64,000 nucleotides of DNA, from the NCBI GenBank assembly GCA_014237405.1, contig JABZFO010000154.1:1-64000 (forward strand), given 5' to 3'. Below are positions 8,139 through 16,165 of this stretch, one piece after another (the first letter of the stretch is position 1; every line of letters begins with the position of its first letter). Source of the stretch: Desulfosarcina sp. (lineage in GTDB: Bacteria > Desulfobacterota > Desulfobacteria > Desulfobacterales > Desulfosarcinaceae). The notes beneath the pieces were generated by a model that saw only the letters and a program-made list of their open reading frames with translations, was not told where the DNA came from and ran no database searches. The position numbers were made by a program, and so were the translations under genes.

Positions 8139-9173
8139 ATGCGAAAGGATGCATGCATCTTCGTCGCCGGTGCCGCCGGAATGGCGGGAAGCGCCATCAT
8201 TCGCAAACTGCTTTCCATGGGGTATACGAACCTGGTGGGCAGTTATCATTCCCACATGCCGGATGCTGCCACCTTTATGAATGACGGTGCTGAAGCGGGT
8301 GTGCCAAAGGGGTTGAAATTGGTGCAGGTGGATTTGACTGTGCAATCCTCTGTGAACCGCTTTTTTGCTGAAGAGAAGCCGGCATACGTATTTCTCGCTG
8401 CGGCCAAGGTTGGCGGCATTAACGCCAACAGCAGCTATCCGGCCCAGTTTATCTACGATAACCTGGTTATTCAGGGCAGTATCATCCATGCCGCGTATCA
8501 AACCGGCGTGGACCGCTTGTTGTTTTTAGGATCTTCATGCATCTACCCGAAACTGGCCCCTCAGCCCATGAAAGAGGAACACTTGCTCACCGGTTTGCTA
8601 GAGCCCACCAACGAGCCGTACGCCATTGCCAAAATCGCCGGCATCAAGATGTGCGAATCCTACAACCGGCAATACGGTACGCGGTTCATGGCCGTGATGC
8701 CCACCAATCTATACGGCACCAATGACAATTTTGATTTGGAGGATTCCCACGTGCTACCCGCGCTGATGCGCAAATTCCACGAGGCCAAGGCGGCGGGAAA
8801 ACACGAGGTCACTGTCTGGGGGACCGGGGTGCCCAGACGCGAATTTCTGCATGTGGACGACATGGCCGATGCCTGTGTGTACGTCATGAATCTCGATGAA
8901 AAGGCCGCCTCTGATGAACTGTTGAGCTACCCGAAGCCCTGCTTCGTTAATGTGGGCACGGGCGTTGACTGCACGATCCGTGAGTTGGCAGAGATCGTTC
9001 GGGATGCGGTCGGGTTCAATGGCGAAATTGTATTCGATGTGTCAAAGCCGGATGGTACCCCGCAGAAACGGCTTGATGTGTTGCGGCTGGCCGGATTGGG
9101 GTGGCGGTCGTCCATCAGTTTGACCGAAGGTATCAGACAGACTTACCAGTGGTATCTAAATCGAGTCCATTGA
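8139..9173 (+). CDS. fcl: GDP-L-fucose synthase
   Basis: This NADPH-dependent 3,5-epimerase/4-reductase turns GDP-4-keto-6-deoxymannose into GDP-L-fucose. It shows the Rossmann motif GAAGMAGSAI, the SSCIYPKLAPQPMKE block, the catalytic YAIAKIAG and the NLYGTNDNFD segment. The frame is open from 8082, but those first 19 codons translate the CTCAGTCC repeat arm of the neighbouring cassette. The native start is therefore taken as ATG 8139 (MRKDACIFVAGAAG). Product length from there is 344 residues. Use of the upstream ATG would add a repeat-derived extension. It follows gmd with only the cassette between. Confidence 0.93.
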   Translation: MRKDACIFVAGAAGMAGSAIIRKLLSMGYTNLVGSYHSHMPDAATFMNDGAEAGVPKGLKLVQVDLTVQSSVNRFFAEEKPAYVFLAAAKVGGINANSSYPAQFIYDNLVIQGSIIHAAYQTGVDRLLFLGSSCIYPKLAPQPMKEEHLLTGLLEPTNEPYAIAKIAGIKMCESYNRQYGTRFMAVMPTNLYGTNDNFDLEDSHVLPALMRKFHEAKAAGKHEVTVWGTGVPRREFLHVDDMADACVYVMNLDEKAASDELLSYPKPCFVNVGTGVDCTIRELAEIVRDAVGFNGEIVFDVSKPDGTPQKRLDVLRLAGLGWRSSISLTEGIRQTYQWYLNRVH

Positions 9174-9228
9174 CATAGAAAGTATCCTCATCTGACGAAC
9201 CTACAAACCAGTCCAAACACAAAGAACC

Positions 9229-9397
9229 GCTGATTCCAGTTACTGGCGGGGGACGGCTTTATCGGTTCATACGTCGTTCATCGCGGGCTTTGGAAAAAAA
9301 CGGAGGCGTGGTTAACCCGGATAAACTGACCAATACCGGCAACCCGGAGCATCTGGCCGGATTGAAGGATAACCCGAACATCAAGATCCATAGCAGA
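9229..9397 (+). pseudogene. 5' remnant of a dTDP-glucose 4,6-dehydratase gene
   Basis: Across two frames the sequence spells VTGGG, GFIGSYVVHRGL and then a frame with VVNPDKLTNTGNPEHLAGLK and DNPN. These are the first ~55 residues of RfbB-type dehydratases (VTGGAGFIGS, DKLTYAGNPENL). At least one frameshift lies within the nucleotide-binding loop near 9255, and nothing of the rest of the gene remains. It ends just before the RBS of the 9410 gene. This fossil extends the open frame upstream of the next gene and would mislead start calling. It suggests that this locus once held a larger sugar-nucleotide cluster. Confidence 0.65.
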
Positions 9398-9409
9398 CAA
9401 GGAGACAAG

Positions 9410-10729
9410 ATGACCTATACCGTCAAGGATATCTTTAAGATCCAGGTGGCTCCGGCATTGGGCTGCACTGAACCGGTGGCCATTGCCCTGGGTGCGGCTG
9501 CGGCCGTGTCGCTGTTGCCGGAAAAAGAGATCGACGATATCGAAATCTGGGTGGATCCAAATATCTATAAAAACGGACTGGCCGTGTCGATTCCCGGCAC
9601 CGGCGGGCTTAGTGGGCTGGACATGGCATCGGCACTAGGGGCTTTCGGGGGGGATCCGGTCCTGAGACTGGAGGTGCTGGATCCGGTGGATGATACGGCC
9701 GTGTCAGCTGCCAAGAAGATGGTGGAAGCGGGCCGTGTGAAGGTGAACCTGCTCAGGGATCAGGTGGGTCTTCTCATCAAGACCGTCGTCAATGGCGGCG
9801 GCCACGCGGTAGAATCCGTCATTACCGGCCTGCATGACAACATTGTATCCCTGACACTGGACGGGAGGGCGGTAACTGACAGTGAACTGCTGCCCAGAGC
9901 GAAAGCCGGTGACGGCAAGAGCCGGTTGGCCGATCTGGAAGCCTGGCTCAAGGACCTCACCCTGGACCAGCTTATCGAACTGCTGGACGACCTGGATGAC
10001 GAGGACTTAAAATTCTTGGAATCCGGCGTCGAGGTCAACATGCGGCTTGCGGACTATGGCCTCAAGCACGGTTGCGGTCTGGGGGTGGGGCGCACCCTGG
10101 AGCGTCTGGTGCGCCAAGGACTGATGAAGCGGGACATGATCGCCGCCGCGCGTATTCTTGCATCGTCGGCCGCCGATGCCCGCATGTCCGGCGTCAAGCT
10201 GCCGGCCATGAGCAGCGCCGGGTCGGGCAACCACGGCCTGACGGCCATTTTGCCCATTGTCGCCATTGAAAAATTCATCGCGGTGGACCATCGCACCGTG
10301 CTGGAGGCCATCGGTCTGAGCCATATCATTACCGCCTATGTGAAGGCTTACACCGGCCGTCTGTCGGCCATCTGCGGCTGCTCGGTGGCCGCCGGCGCCG
10401 GAGCCACGGCCGGCGTCACCTACCTGATGGGAGGTACGAAACAGCACATTGCCGGCGCCATCAAGAACCTTTCCGAAGACCTGGCCGGGGTGATCTGCGA
10501 CGGGGCCAAAGGCGGCTGCGCCCTGAAGCTGGCCACCGCTGCCGGAACGGCCGTCCAGGCGGCGCTTTTCTCGCTCCAGGGCGTCAACGTCAGCTTCACC
10601 GACGGTATCATCGGCCGTTCGCCTGAAGAGACCATGAAGAACATCGGCACCCTGACCACCCAGGGAATGATCGAGACCGATCGGACGATCCTCAACATCA
10701 TGCTGGAGAAGCAGTTCTCCGATCTCTGA
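9410..10729 (+). CDS. L-cysteine desulfidase / UPF0597 family (CyuA-like)
   Basis: The 439-residue product starts at ATG 9410 after AAGGAGAC; the open frame upstream is rfbB-derived. It has the family N-terminus IQVAPALGCTEPVAIALGAA and the SIPGTGGLSG loop. The C-terminal Cys clusters ICGCSVAAGAGATAG and GVICDGAKGGCALK are thought to bind a [4Fe-4S] cluster. Family members (CyuA/YhaM, related to L-serine dehydratase alpha chains) degrade L-cysteine to pyruvate, sulfide and ammonia under anaerobic conditions. The gene stands alone and converges on the pentapeptide gene. Substrate specificity between cysteine and serine cannot be settled from sequence. Confidence 0.85.
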   Translation: MTYTVKDIFKIQVAPALGCTEPVAIALGAAAAVSLLPEKEIDDIEIWVDPNIYKNGLAVSIPGTGGLSGLDMASALGAFGGDPVLRLEVLDPVDDTAVSAAKKMVEAGRVKVNLLRDQVGLLIKTVVNGGGHAVESVITGLHDNIVSLTLDGRAVTDSELLPRAKAGDGKSRLADLEAWLKDLTLDQLIELLDDLDDEDLKFLESGVEVNMRLADYGLKHGCGLGVGRTLERLVRQGLMKRDMIAAARILASSAADARMSGVKLPAMSSAGSGNHGLTAILPIVAIEKFIAVDHRTVLEAIGLSHIITAYVKAYTGRLSAICGCSVAAGAGATAGVTYLMGGTKQHIAGAIKNLSEDLAGVICDGAKGGCALKLATAAGTAVQAALFSLQGVNVSFTDGIIGRSPEETMKNIGTLTTQGMIETDRTILNIMLEKQFSDL

Positions 10730-10774
10730 TTCTACGGACACTTTGCCTCCCCGGGGAGACTGCCGGCTTATCAG

Positions 10775-11671
10775 CTATTGAATGCACCGGCCGATGGAGC
10801 CGGCACCGCATTTTTTGCCGTTGACCCAGATGGCCCCCACCAGGTAGGCGTCGGTAAAGGTCACCCCGTTGATGGTGGCGCCCACGAGGTTGGCGTCTTC
10901 CATGTTGGCGACGGAAAGGTTTGCGTGGGTCAGATCGGCCATTTTCAGACTGACGCCGGAAAGGTCGGCACCCGCCAGGCGGGCACCGGTCAGGGATGCA
11001 CCGTGGAGGACGGCCTGCCGCAGATCCGCTTTTTCCAGAACAGCATCGTTTAAGCGGGTTTTCACCATGAGCGATTTTCTCAGGTATGCCTCGGAAAAGT
11101 CGCTGCCGGTGAGGTCCGCCTCGGTAAAATCCACTTCAAGCAGAAGGCTTTTTTGAAAGCCGGTATGCCGGGCCACCGTCCGGGTAAGGTTGGCCCGTGT
11201 CAGGTCTGCACCGTAAAGGCTCGCGTGGGAAAGTACCGCCCGCACCAGGTTTGCACCCTTCAGGAATGCGCCGTCCAAGTCCAGCGACGCCAGCGTGGCG
11301 GCTTTCAGATTGCAGTCGGGGCACTGGCGGGAGGCCATCAGGGCGGCGGTATCCGGCGTCAGACAACGTCCGATCGAATCCGGTCCACAGACCTGGCCGT
11401 TGACCCAGGTGGCACCGTCCATTACGGCGCCTTGAAGGCGGGCATATCCAAGGTCGGCGTTGGTCAGATCGGCATGTTTCAGCACCGCACCGGTCAGGTC
11501 CGTTTCCATTAATATGGCGCCGATGAGATCGGCACCGGTCAGGTCGGCACCACTCAAATCCGTGCCGCTCAGGTCGCAGAGCCGGCAGGTGCGGCTCGCC
11601 TCCAGCTTTTCGCGGATACTCTGGGGGGTGTGCAGCCGGCCAGTTATCCCGAGGGCCACCAGCAGTGCCAC
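10775..11671 (-). CDS. Pentapeptide-repeat protein with N-terminal membrane anchor
   Basis: The product has about 298 residues, mostly A(D/N)LXX repeats (LSGADLTGADLIGAILMETD and many more), which fold as a right-handed quadrilateral beta-helix. Two nearly equal segments each contain a WVNGQVCG or WVNGKKCG motif followed by SIGRC, so the protein is an internal duplication. The frame used starts at GTG 11671 inside a hydrophobic helix. The same frame is open a further ~20 codons upstream (KIKKTVIAIGTVVALLVALG) without an ATG, GTG or TTG. Either the start codon has been lost or a rare start is used. The function is unknown. Confidence 0.8.
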   Translation of the reverse strand: MALLVALGITGRLHTPQSIREKLEASRTCRLCDLSGTDLSGADLTGADLIGAILMETDLTGAVLKHADLTNADLGYARLQGAVMDGATWVNGQVCGPDSIGRCLTPDTAALMASRQCPDCNLKAATLASLDLDGAFLKGANLVRAVLSHASLYGADLTRANLTRTVARHTGFQKSLLLEVDFTEADLTGSDFSEAYLRKSLMVKTRLNDAVLEKADLRQAVLHGASLTGARLAGADLSGVSLKMADLTHANLSVANMEDANLVGATINGVTFTDAYLVGAIWVNGKKCGAGSIGRCIQ

Positions 11672-11747
11672 TACGGTACCGATGGCAATTACGGTTTTTT
11701 TTATTTTTACATTGAAAATCTGGTCCTCTAAGCCTGCGAGGCCATCA

Positions 11748-12755
11748 TCAAAGATTTAAAGAAAATCCATTTTTGAAAGGGTCTTGCTCATCAGAAACGA
11801 AGTGATGAATACCGGTAATGTGGGCCTGGCCCGTTATTTCGGGGATAATTCCTTTTTTTTCTCCAACAACGGTCTCTCCAACAATTCTACCGACGAAAGT
11901 GGTGCCTATAATGCTGGCATGAATATAGGGCTGCCCAATCGGCAGTATCCCTTTTGAATAAAGATAAGCCATTTTCGCACATGTTCCTGTCCCACAGGGA
12001 GATCGGTCCACTTGGCCATTACCAAAGACCACCATGTTTTTAACGGGGTTTCCTTCCTGGTAGATTTCTACTAAGTCGACGCTTTTTTTCTCTCCTGTCA
12101 GGGGATGAATAATGCAGACAGCATCATTGACGGCATCCCGAATTTCAAGCCCTAGAGACTTGAGTTTTTCAATGTTTTTCAATTCAAGTTTTGTTTTAAT
12201 TGCCTGTGCATCGACCAGCGCAAAGAAATTGCCCCCATACGATATTGCTGCAGATAGGTTGCCAACGGAAGGAATTTGAATTTCAACCGACTCATAGAAG
12301 AAAGCGGGAACATTTTGGAAGGTAACTTCCTTTGCCGTGTTGTTTTCGATCAGTGCCCTTGCTGATATTTTTCCTGCCGGGGTATCTAGTACGACATCAT
12401 GGAGATACGCTTTGTGTTGATGGGGCATGGGGATCATGCCGGTGTTTATCAGTACCGTAACAGCGCCGATTGAACCGTGGCCGCACATGTCAAGATACCC
12501 TCTTGAATCCATGAAAATAACCCCCGCATGGGCGTCTTTTGAGGCTGGCGACGTGATGATCGCGCCAAACATATCTTGATGCCCGCGAGGTTCCCACATG
12601 AGCATTTTTCGAAGATGATCCAGATTGTTCTGGATCCACGATTTTTTTTCACCCATGGTTTTTCCCGGGATATGGGGAATACCTCCGGTTACAACGCGCG
12701 TTGGTTCTCCTGCTGTATGCGTGTCAACGGTGGTGATTATTTTGGTGAGATTCAT
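11748..12755 (-). CDS. Proline racemase / hydroxyproline epimerase family protein
   Basis: This is a 335-residue PLP-independent racemase fold protein. The start at 12755 follows AAAAGGAGA. Both catalytic thiols are present: Cys91 in DMCGHGS and Cys254 in RSPCGTGTC. It is therefore expected to be a racemase or epimerase, not a trans-3-hydroxyproline dehydratase, which lacks one of them. Other family words are DTHTAGEPTRVV, GHQDMFGAI and GGNFFALVDA. The substrate could be proline, 4-hydroxyproline or a related imino acid. It is transcribed away from the following kinase gene, with no obvious operon partner. Confidence 0.9.
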   Translation of the reverse strand: MNLTKIITTVDTHTAGEPTRVVTGGIPHIPGKTMGEKKSWIQNNLDHLRKMLMWEPRGHQDMFGAIITSPASKDAHAGVIFMDSRGYLDMCGHGSIGAVTVLINTGMIPMPHQHKAYLHDVVLDTPAGKISARALIENNTAKEVTFQNVPAFFYESVEIQIPSVGNLSAAISYGGNFFALVDAQAIKTKLELKNIEKLKSLGLEIRDAVNDAVCIIHPLTGEKKSVDLVEIYQEGNPVKNMVVFGNGQVDRSPCGTGTCAKMAYLYSKGILPIGQPYIHASIIGTTFVGRIVGETVVGEKKGIIPEITGQAHITGIHHFVSDEQDPFKNGFSLNL

Positions 12756-12980
12756 TTTTCTCCTTTTGTAGCTGCAATTATAGCGAAACCAGACATGAAT
12801 TGAAATATCGATTTGCTTTTTACAAAGGGTTAACAAAAAAATCGCTTCATTTATATAAATGGTTGCCGATATTACTTTTTAGCGTATCCTACTGCGTTGA
12901 CTCTGTTTATCTTTCTGCTGAATTCATACTGTGCCTGCGGGTAGGTTGTTCTACCACGCTTTATTGATCCTCGGTTATCG

Positions 12981-15728
12981 ATGAACAGAGCGAGACGCAA
13001 GATGGCGAATCAAACTGATTTAAAGCTCCGGTTTCTATTCTGGGGGCCATGCCTGGTCGCACTGTTTGTCTGCTTCTGCCTGGTAGGCATCTGCACCGGC
13101 TCAGCCATGGGCGATGAATCACGCCCTACACCAGCATCACAACAGTCCCATCCTGCCGATCAACATTCCCGGATATCTGAAACTGCCAGCCGAAGCGCGA
13201 CACCAACATATGTGTATCGCTCCTGGTTTTGGACGGCCATTGCTGCCTTGATTGCCGTATGCAGTGTGAGCATCTTGATGGCAAGGGCATTGATGAGAAT
13301 AAAAAAGGCCGAAGCGGCCCTTAAAAAAAGCGAAAGCCTATTTAAACAGATTGCCGGGAACATTCGTGAGGTATTCTGGGTGGGGACGCCTGATTTCCGA
13401 CGCCTAGACTATATCAGCCCCGCCTATGAAACCATCTGGGGGCGGTCCTGCGAAAGCCTGTATAAAGATCCCCTGTCCTTGATGGAGGGCCTTTTTCCCC
13501 ACGACCGGGAAGCCGTTATGGATTTTATTGGCAAGGATAAGACAACCCTTTTTGATGGCGCGACCTTTCCCGAATTCAGAATCGTCCGGCCCGACGGTGC
13601 TATCCGCTGGATCCATGCCCGGACATTCACCATCAAGGATGCGAACAGCAGTGACGATCTGATTGTTGGAATCGGTCAGGATACCACTCGACGCAAATTC
13701 TTTGAGGCCTCTTTTCGCGAATCCGAGGAAAAGTGGCGGTCCCTGATGGAGAACTCGCCGGACCACATCATGCTTATGGATCTGGATGGCCATATTCTTT
13801 TCGCCAACCGCAGTTTCATGGGAATAGAGAAACCTGACCTGATTGTTAAAACCCTGGTCAGTTTGATATCGCCGGAATTCGAACCGGTGGTGAGAGCCTG
13901 CATGGAAGGGGTTGTGGCGCGCGGAAAGTCCGATGCCTGCCAAGTGGAGAACAATGGCGCCAATGGAAAAAGCTTATATTTTGAACTGCGCATGGGACCG
14001 GTGACCGTGAACGATCAGACAGTGGCCGTGGCGGTCAACTCAACGGAGATTACGGACCGGGTGTATCAGGAGAAAGTCCTGCTGGAGAGCGAAGCTTTTC
14101 ACCGGACCTTTTTTAATGACGCACCCACCGGTATCGCCATTCAGGATTTCTCTCCCATCGAAGCGTCGGTCCAGGCACTGAAAGGTGCGGGCGTGAAGGA
14201 CTTGCAGTCTTATCTGATGTCTCACCCCGATGAGGTCTCGCGTCTGGGAAAGCAGGTGACGCTGGTGAAGGTGAATCAGGCCCTGGTGGACCTGTACAAG
14301 GCTCCCAGTGAACGGGCTATGCTGGGGTCTCTGTGCAAGGTATTCAAAGGCAACGACCGACAGCATTTCATTGATCAGGTGGTAGCATTTACCGGTGGAC
14401 AGGACCGATACCAAGGGGAGGCCAGGAATGTGGACTTTAGAGGCAACACGCTTCACTTGATCATCCGGAAGGCGGTGATCCAACGTGAAGTAAACGGCCT
14501 GTCTAAGATTCTCACCTCCCTGGTTGACGTGACACCGACCAAAGCGGCGGAAAAGGAGCGGGAACTGCTGATGCTTCAGCTTCAGCAGGCCCAGAAGATG
14601 GAGGCCATCGGTACCCTGGCCGGCGGGGTGGCCCACGACTTCAACAATATCCTCAGCATCATTCTGGGCAATGCGGAATTGTCCTTGGCTGACATTCCCC
14701 AGGAGAACCCGGCCCGCCTGAACATCCAGGAGATCCGAAGCGCCAGTCTGCGGGCAAAGGATATCGTCCGGCAGCTGTTGGGATTCAGCCGGAAAACCGA
14801 ACAGATCCTCAAGCCCATCCACCTGATCCCGGTGGTGGAGGAGGCCGTGAAGTTCCTGAGGGCCACCATCCCGGCCAATATCGGCATCTATCCGGCCTTG
14901 TCGGTTGATGATGACGTCATCCGGGCCGATGCCACTCAGATTCACCAGATCATGATCAACCTGTTCACCAATGCCAGTCATGCCATGGAAGAGACCGGCG
15001 GCAGCCTGACTGTCCGGGCAGACAATGTGGAACTGAACCATTCGCTGGCTGGCCCCATCCATTCGGTTCCGTCAGGCCGATACGTCCGCATGACGGTGGC
15101 GGATACGGGAACGGGCATCCCCGATGAGGTAAAAAGACGGATTTTTGATCCCTACTTCACCACCAAGGAAGTGGGAAAAGGTACGGGTATGGGGTTATCC
15201 ATGGTCCATGGCATTATGAAAAACAGCGGCGGCGGGATCGTCCTCAACACCAAACCCGGGGAGGGCACAACCTTCGAACTCTACTTTCCTTTGGTGAACC
15301 TGTCCGCTCAAGCAGCGTCTTCAAGGGAGGAGGACATCCCCACGGGTACGGAGCGGATCCTGTTTGTGGATGATGAAGAGATGATCGTCGAGCTTTACGG
15401 CAAGATCCTGGACCGGCTGGGCTACCGGGTAAGTACCTGTACGGATCCGTCACAGGCCCTATCCCTGCTCGACGCCGATTCGACCGCCTTCGATATGGTT
15501 ATCACGGATATGACCATGCCCGGAATGACCGGCGACCAGTTGGTGCAGGGGATACGCGAGATTCATCCGACGCTTCCCGTAGTCCTTTGTACCGGCTACA
15601 GTAAACGGCTGTCAAAAGAGAAGGCAAAGGCACTGGCCATCAGCGCCGTCCTCGATAAACCGGTGGTGTTGAAGAAGCTGGCCATTGCCATCCGGCAGGT
15701 GTTGGATCACGCGCGGGGCGATAGCTGA
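12981..15728 (+). CDS. Membrane-bound PAS hybrid histidine kinase with C-terminal receiver
   Basis: The product has 915 residues. A hydrophobic segment at about 15-40 and a second at 78-95 bracket a short (~40-residue) periplasmic stretch. Three PAS/PAC-like regions span about 110-520. The dimerisation H-box has His552 in GGVAHDFNNILSII, followed by an ATPase domain with the N-box (MINLFTNASHAM) and G-boxes (ADTGTGIPDEV, GKGTGMGLSMV). A receiver domain (about 795-910) has acidic residues in FVDDEEM, the phospho-acceptor Asp843 in VITDMTMPG, and a conserved Lys in LDKPV. Phosphate can thus be passed internally. It converges on the receiver gene of the hydrogenase island; whether it belongs to that system is unknown. 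Confidence 0.9.
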   Translation: MNRARRKMANQTDLKLRFLFWGPCLVALFVCFCLVGICTGSAMGDESRPTPASQQSHPADQHSRISETASRSATPTYVYRSWFWTAIAALIAVCSVSILMARALMRIKKAEAALKKSESLFKQIAGNIREVFWVGTPDFRRLDYISPAYETIWGRSCESLYKDPLSLMEGLFPHDREAVMDFIGKDKTTLFDGATFPEFRIVRPDGAIRWIHARTFTIKDANSSDDLIVGIGQDTTRRKFFEASFRESEEKWRSLMENSPDHIMLMDLDGHILFANRSFMGIEKPDLIVKTLVSLISPEFEPVVRACMEGVVARGKSDACQVENNGANGKSLYFELRMGPVTVNDQTVAVAVNSTEITDRVYQEKVLLESEAFHRTFFNDAPTGIAIQDFSPIEASVQALKGAGVKDLQSYLMSHPDEVSRLGKQVTLVKVNQALVDLYKAPSERAMLGSLCKVFKGNDRQHFIDQVVAFTGGQDRYQGEARNVDFRGNTLHLIIRKAVIQREVNGLSKILTSLVDVTPTKAAEKERELLMLQLQQAQKMEAIGTLAGGVAHDFNNILSIILGNAELSLADIPQENPARLNIQEIRSASLRAKDIVRQLLGFSRKTEQILKPIHLIPVVEEAVKFLRATIPANIGIYPALSVDDDVIRADATQIHQIMINLFTNASHAMEETGGSLTVRADNVELNHSLAGPIHSVPSGRYVRMTVADTGTGIPDEVKRRIFDPYFTTKEVGKGTGMGLSMVHGIMKNSGGGIVLNTKPGEGTTFELYFPLVNLSAQAASSREEDIPTGTERILFVDDEEMIVELYGKILDRLGYRVSTCTDPSQALSLLDADSTAFDMVITDMTMPGMTGDQLVQGIREIHPTLPVVLCTGYSKRLSKEKAKALAISAVLDKPVVLKKLAIAIRQVLDHARGDS

Positions 15729-15756
15729 CATCACAAAGCAATTTTCAACGCTGCTT

Positions 15757-16116
15757 CTATTTTCTTGATTTCTTTTTCCAGTGCTTCGGTATCCAGCGGC
15801 TTGTTGAAAAAGGCGCAGGCATCCAAGTCAAAGCCAAGTCAAAGGCTTGGCGGGCCAGATCCTGATCGCCATGGCCGGTGATGACGATGACCCACGTTTC
15901 CGGCGCCAGGGATTTGATCTGTCGCAACACGGCAAAGCCGTCTTTTCCAGGCATCTTAATGTCTGTGAGGATGATCGGAGGGTGATGGGTCCTGAAAATT
16001 TCTATCCCCATGGATTCGCTTTCTGCTGTCAGAACCTCATGTCCGCACATCTCCAGATACAGTTTAAGCATCTGCAAGGTCGGCTTTTCGTCATCGATGA
16101 TGAGAATTTGCGTCAT
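15757..16116 (-). CDS. CheY-like receiver protein, C-terminus frameshifted by an 11-bp tandem duplication
   Basis: This is a stand-alone receiver downstream of the hydrogenase-linked kinase. The start ATG 16116 (MTQILIIDDEKPTL) lies 50 bases after the kinase stop. Asp8, Asp9 and phospho-acceptor Asp52 (LTDIKMPGKDG) are intact, as is ITGHGD. After QAFDL the frame is shifted by a perfect 11-bp tandem repeat at 15823-15844, producing the tail ALTWMPAPFSTSRW. Removing one copy gives QAFDLDACAFFNKPLDTEAL and a stop at 15731. This restores the conserved Lys of the receiver (FFNKPLD) and the last helix, for a normal 125-residue protein. As sequenced, the product lacks the catalytic Lys and is probably inactive, unless slippage at the repeat restores it in some cells. 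Confidence 0.85.
   Translation of the reverse strand: MTQILIIDDEKPTLQMLKLYLEMCGHEVLTAESESMGIEIFRTHHPPIILTDIKMPGKDGFAVLRQIKSLAPETWVIVITGHGDQDLARQAFDLALTWMPAPFSTSRWIPKHWKKKSRK
15823..15844. repeat. 11-bp perfect tandem duplication within a receiver gene
   Basis: CCAAGTCAAAG occurs twice without a gap (15823-15833 and 15834-15844). Eleven is not a multiple of three, so the duplication shifts the reading frame of the response-regulator gene. It could be a recent mutation, a reversible slippage switch, or an assembly error. Confidence 0.9.
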
Positions 16117-16165
16117 GGTCGCACTCTTTATGAATTTTTTAATATCAGACTTTTCTGCTCTCTGT

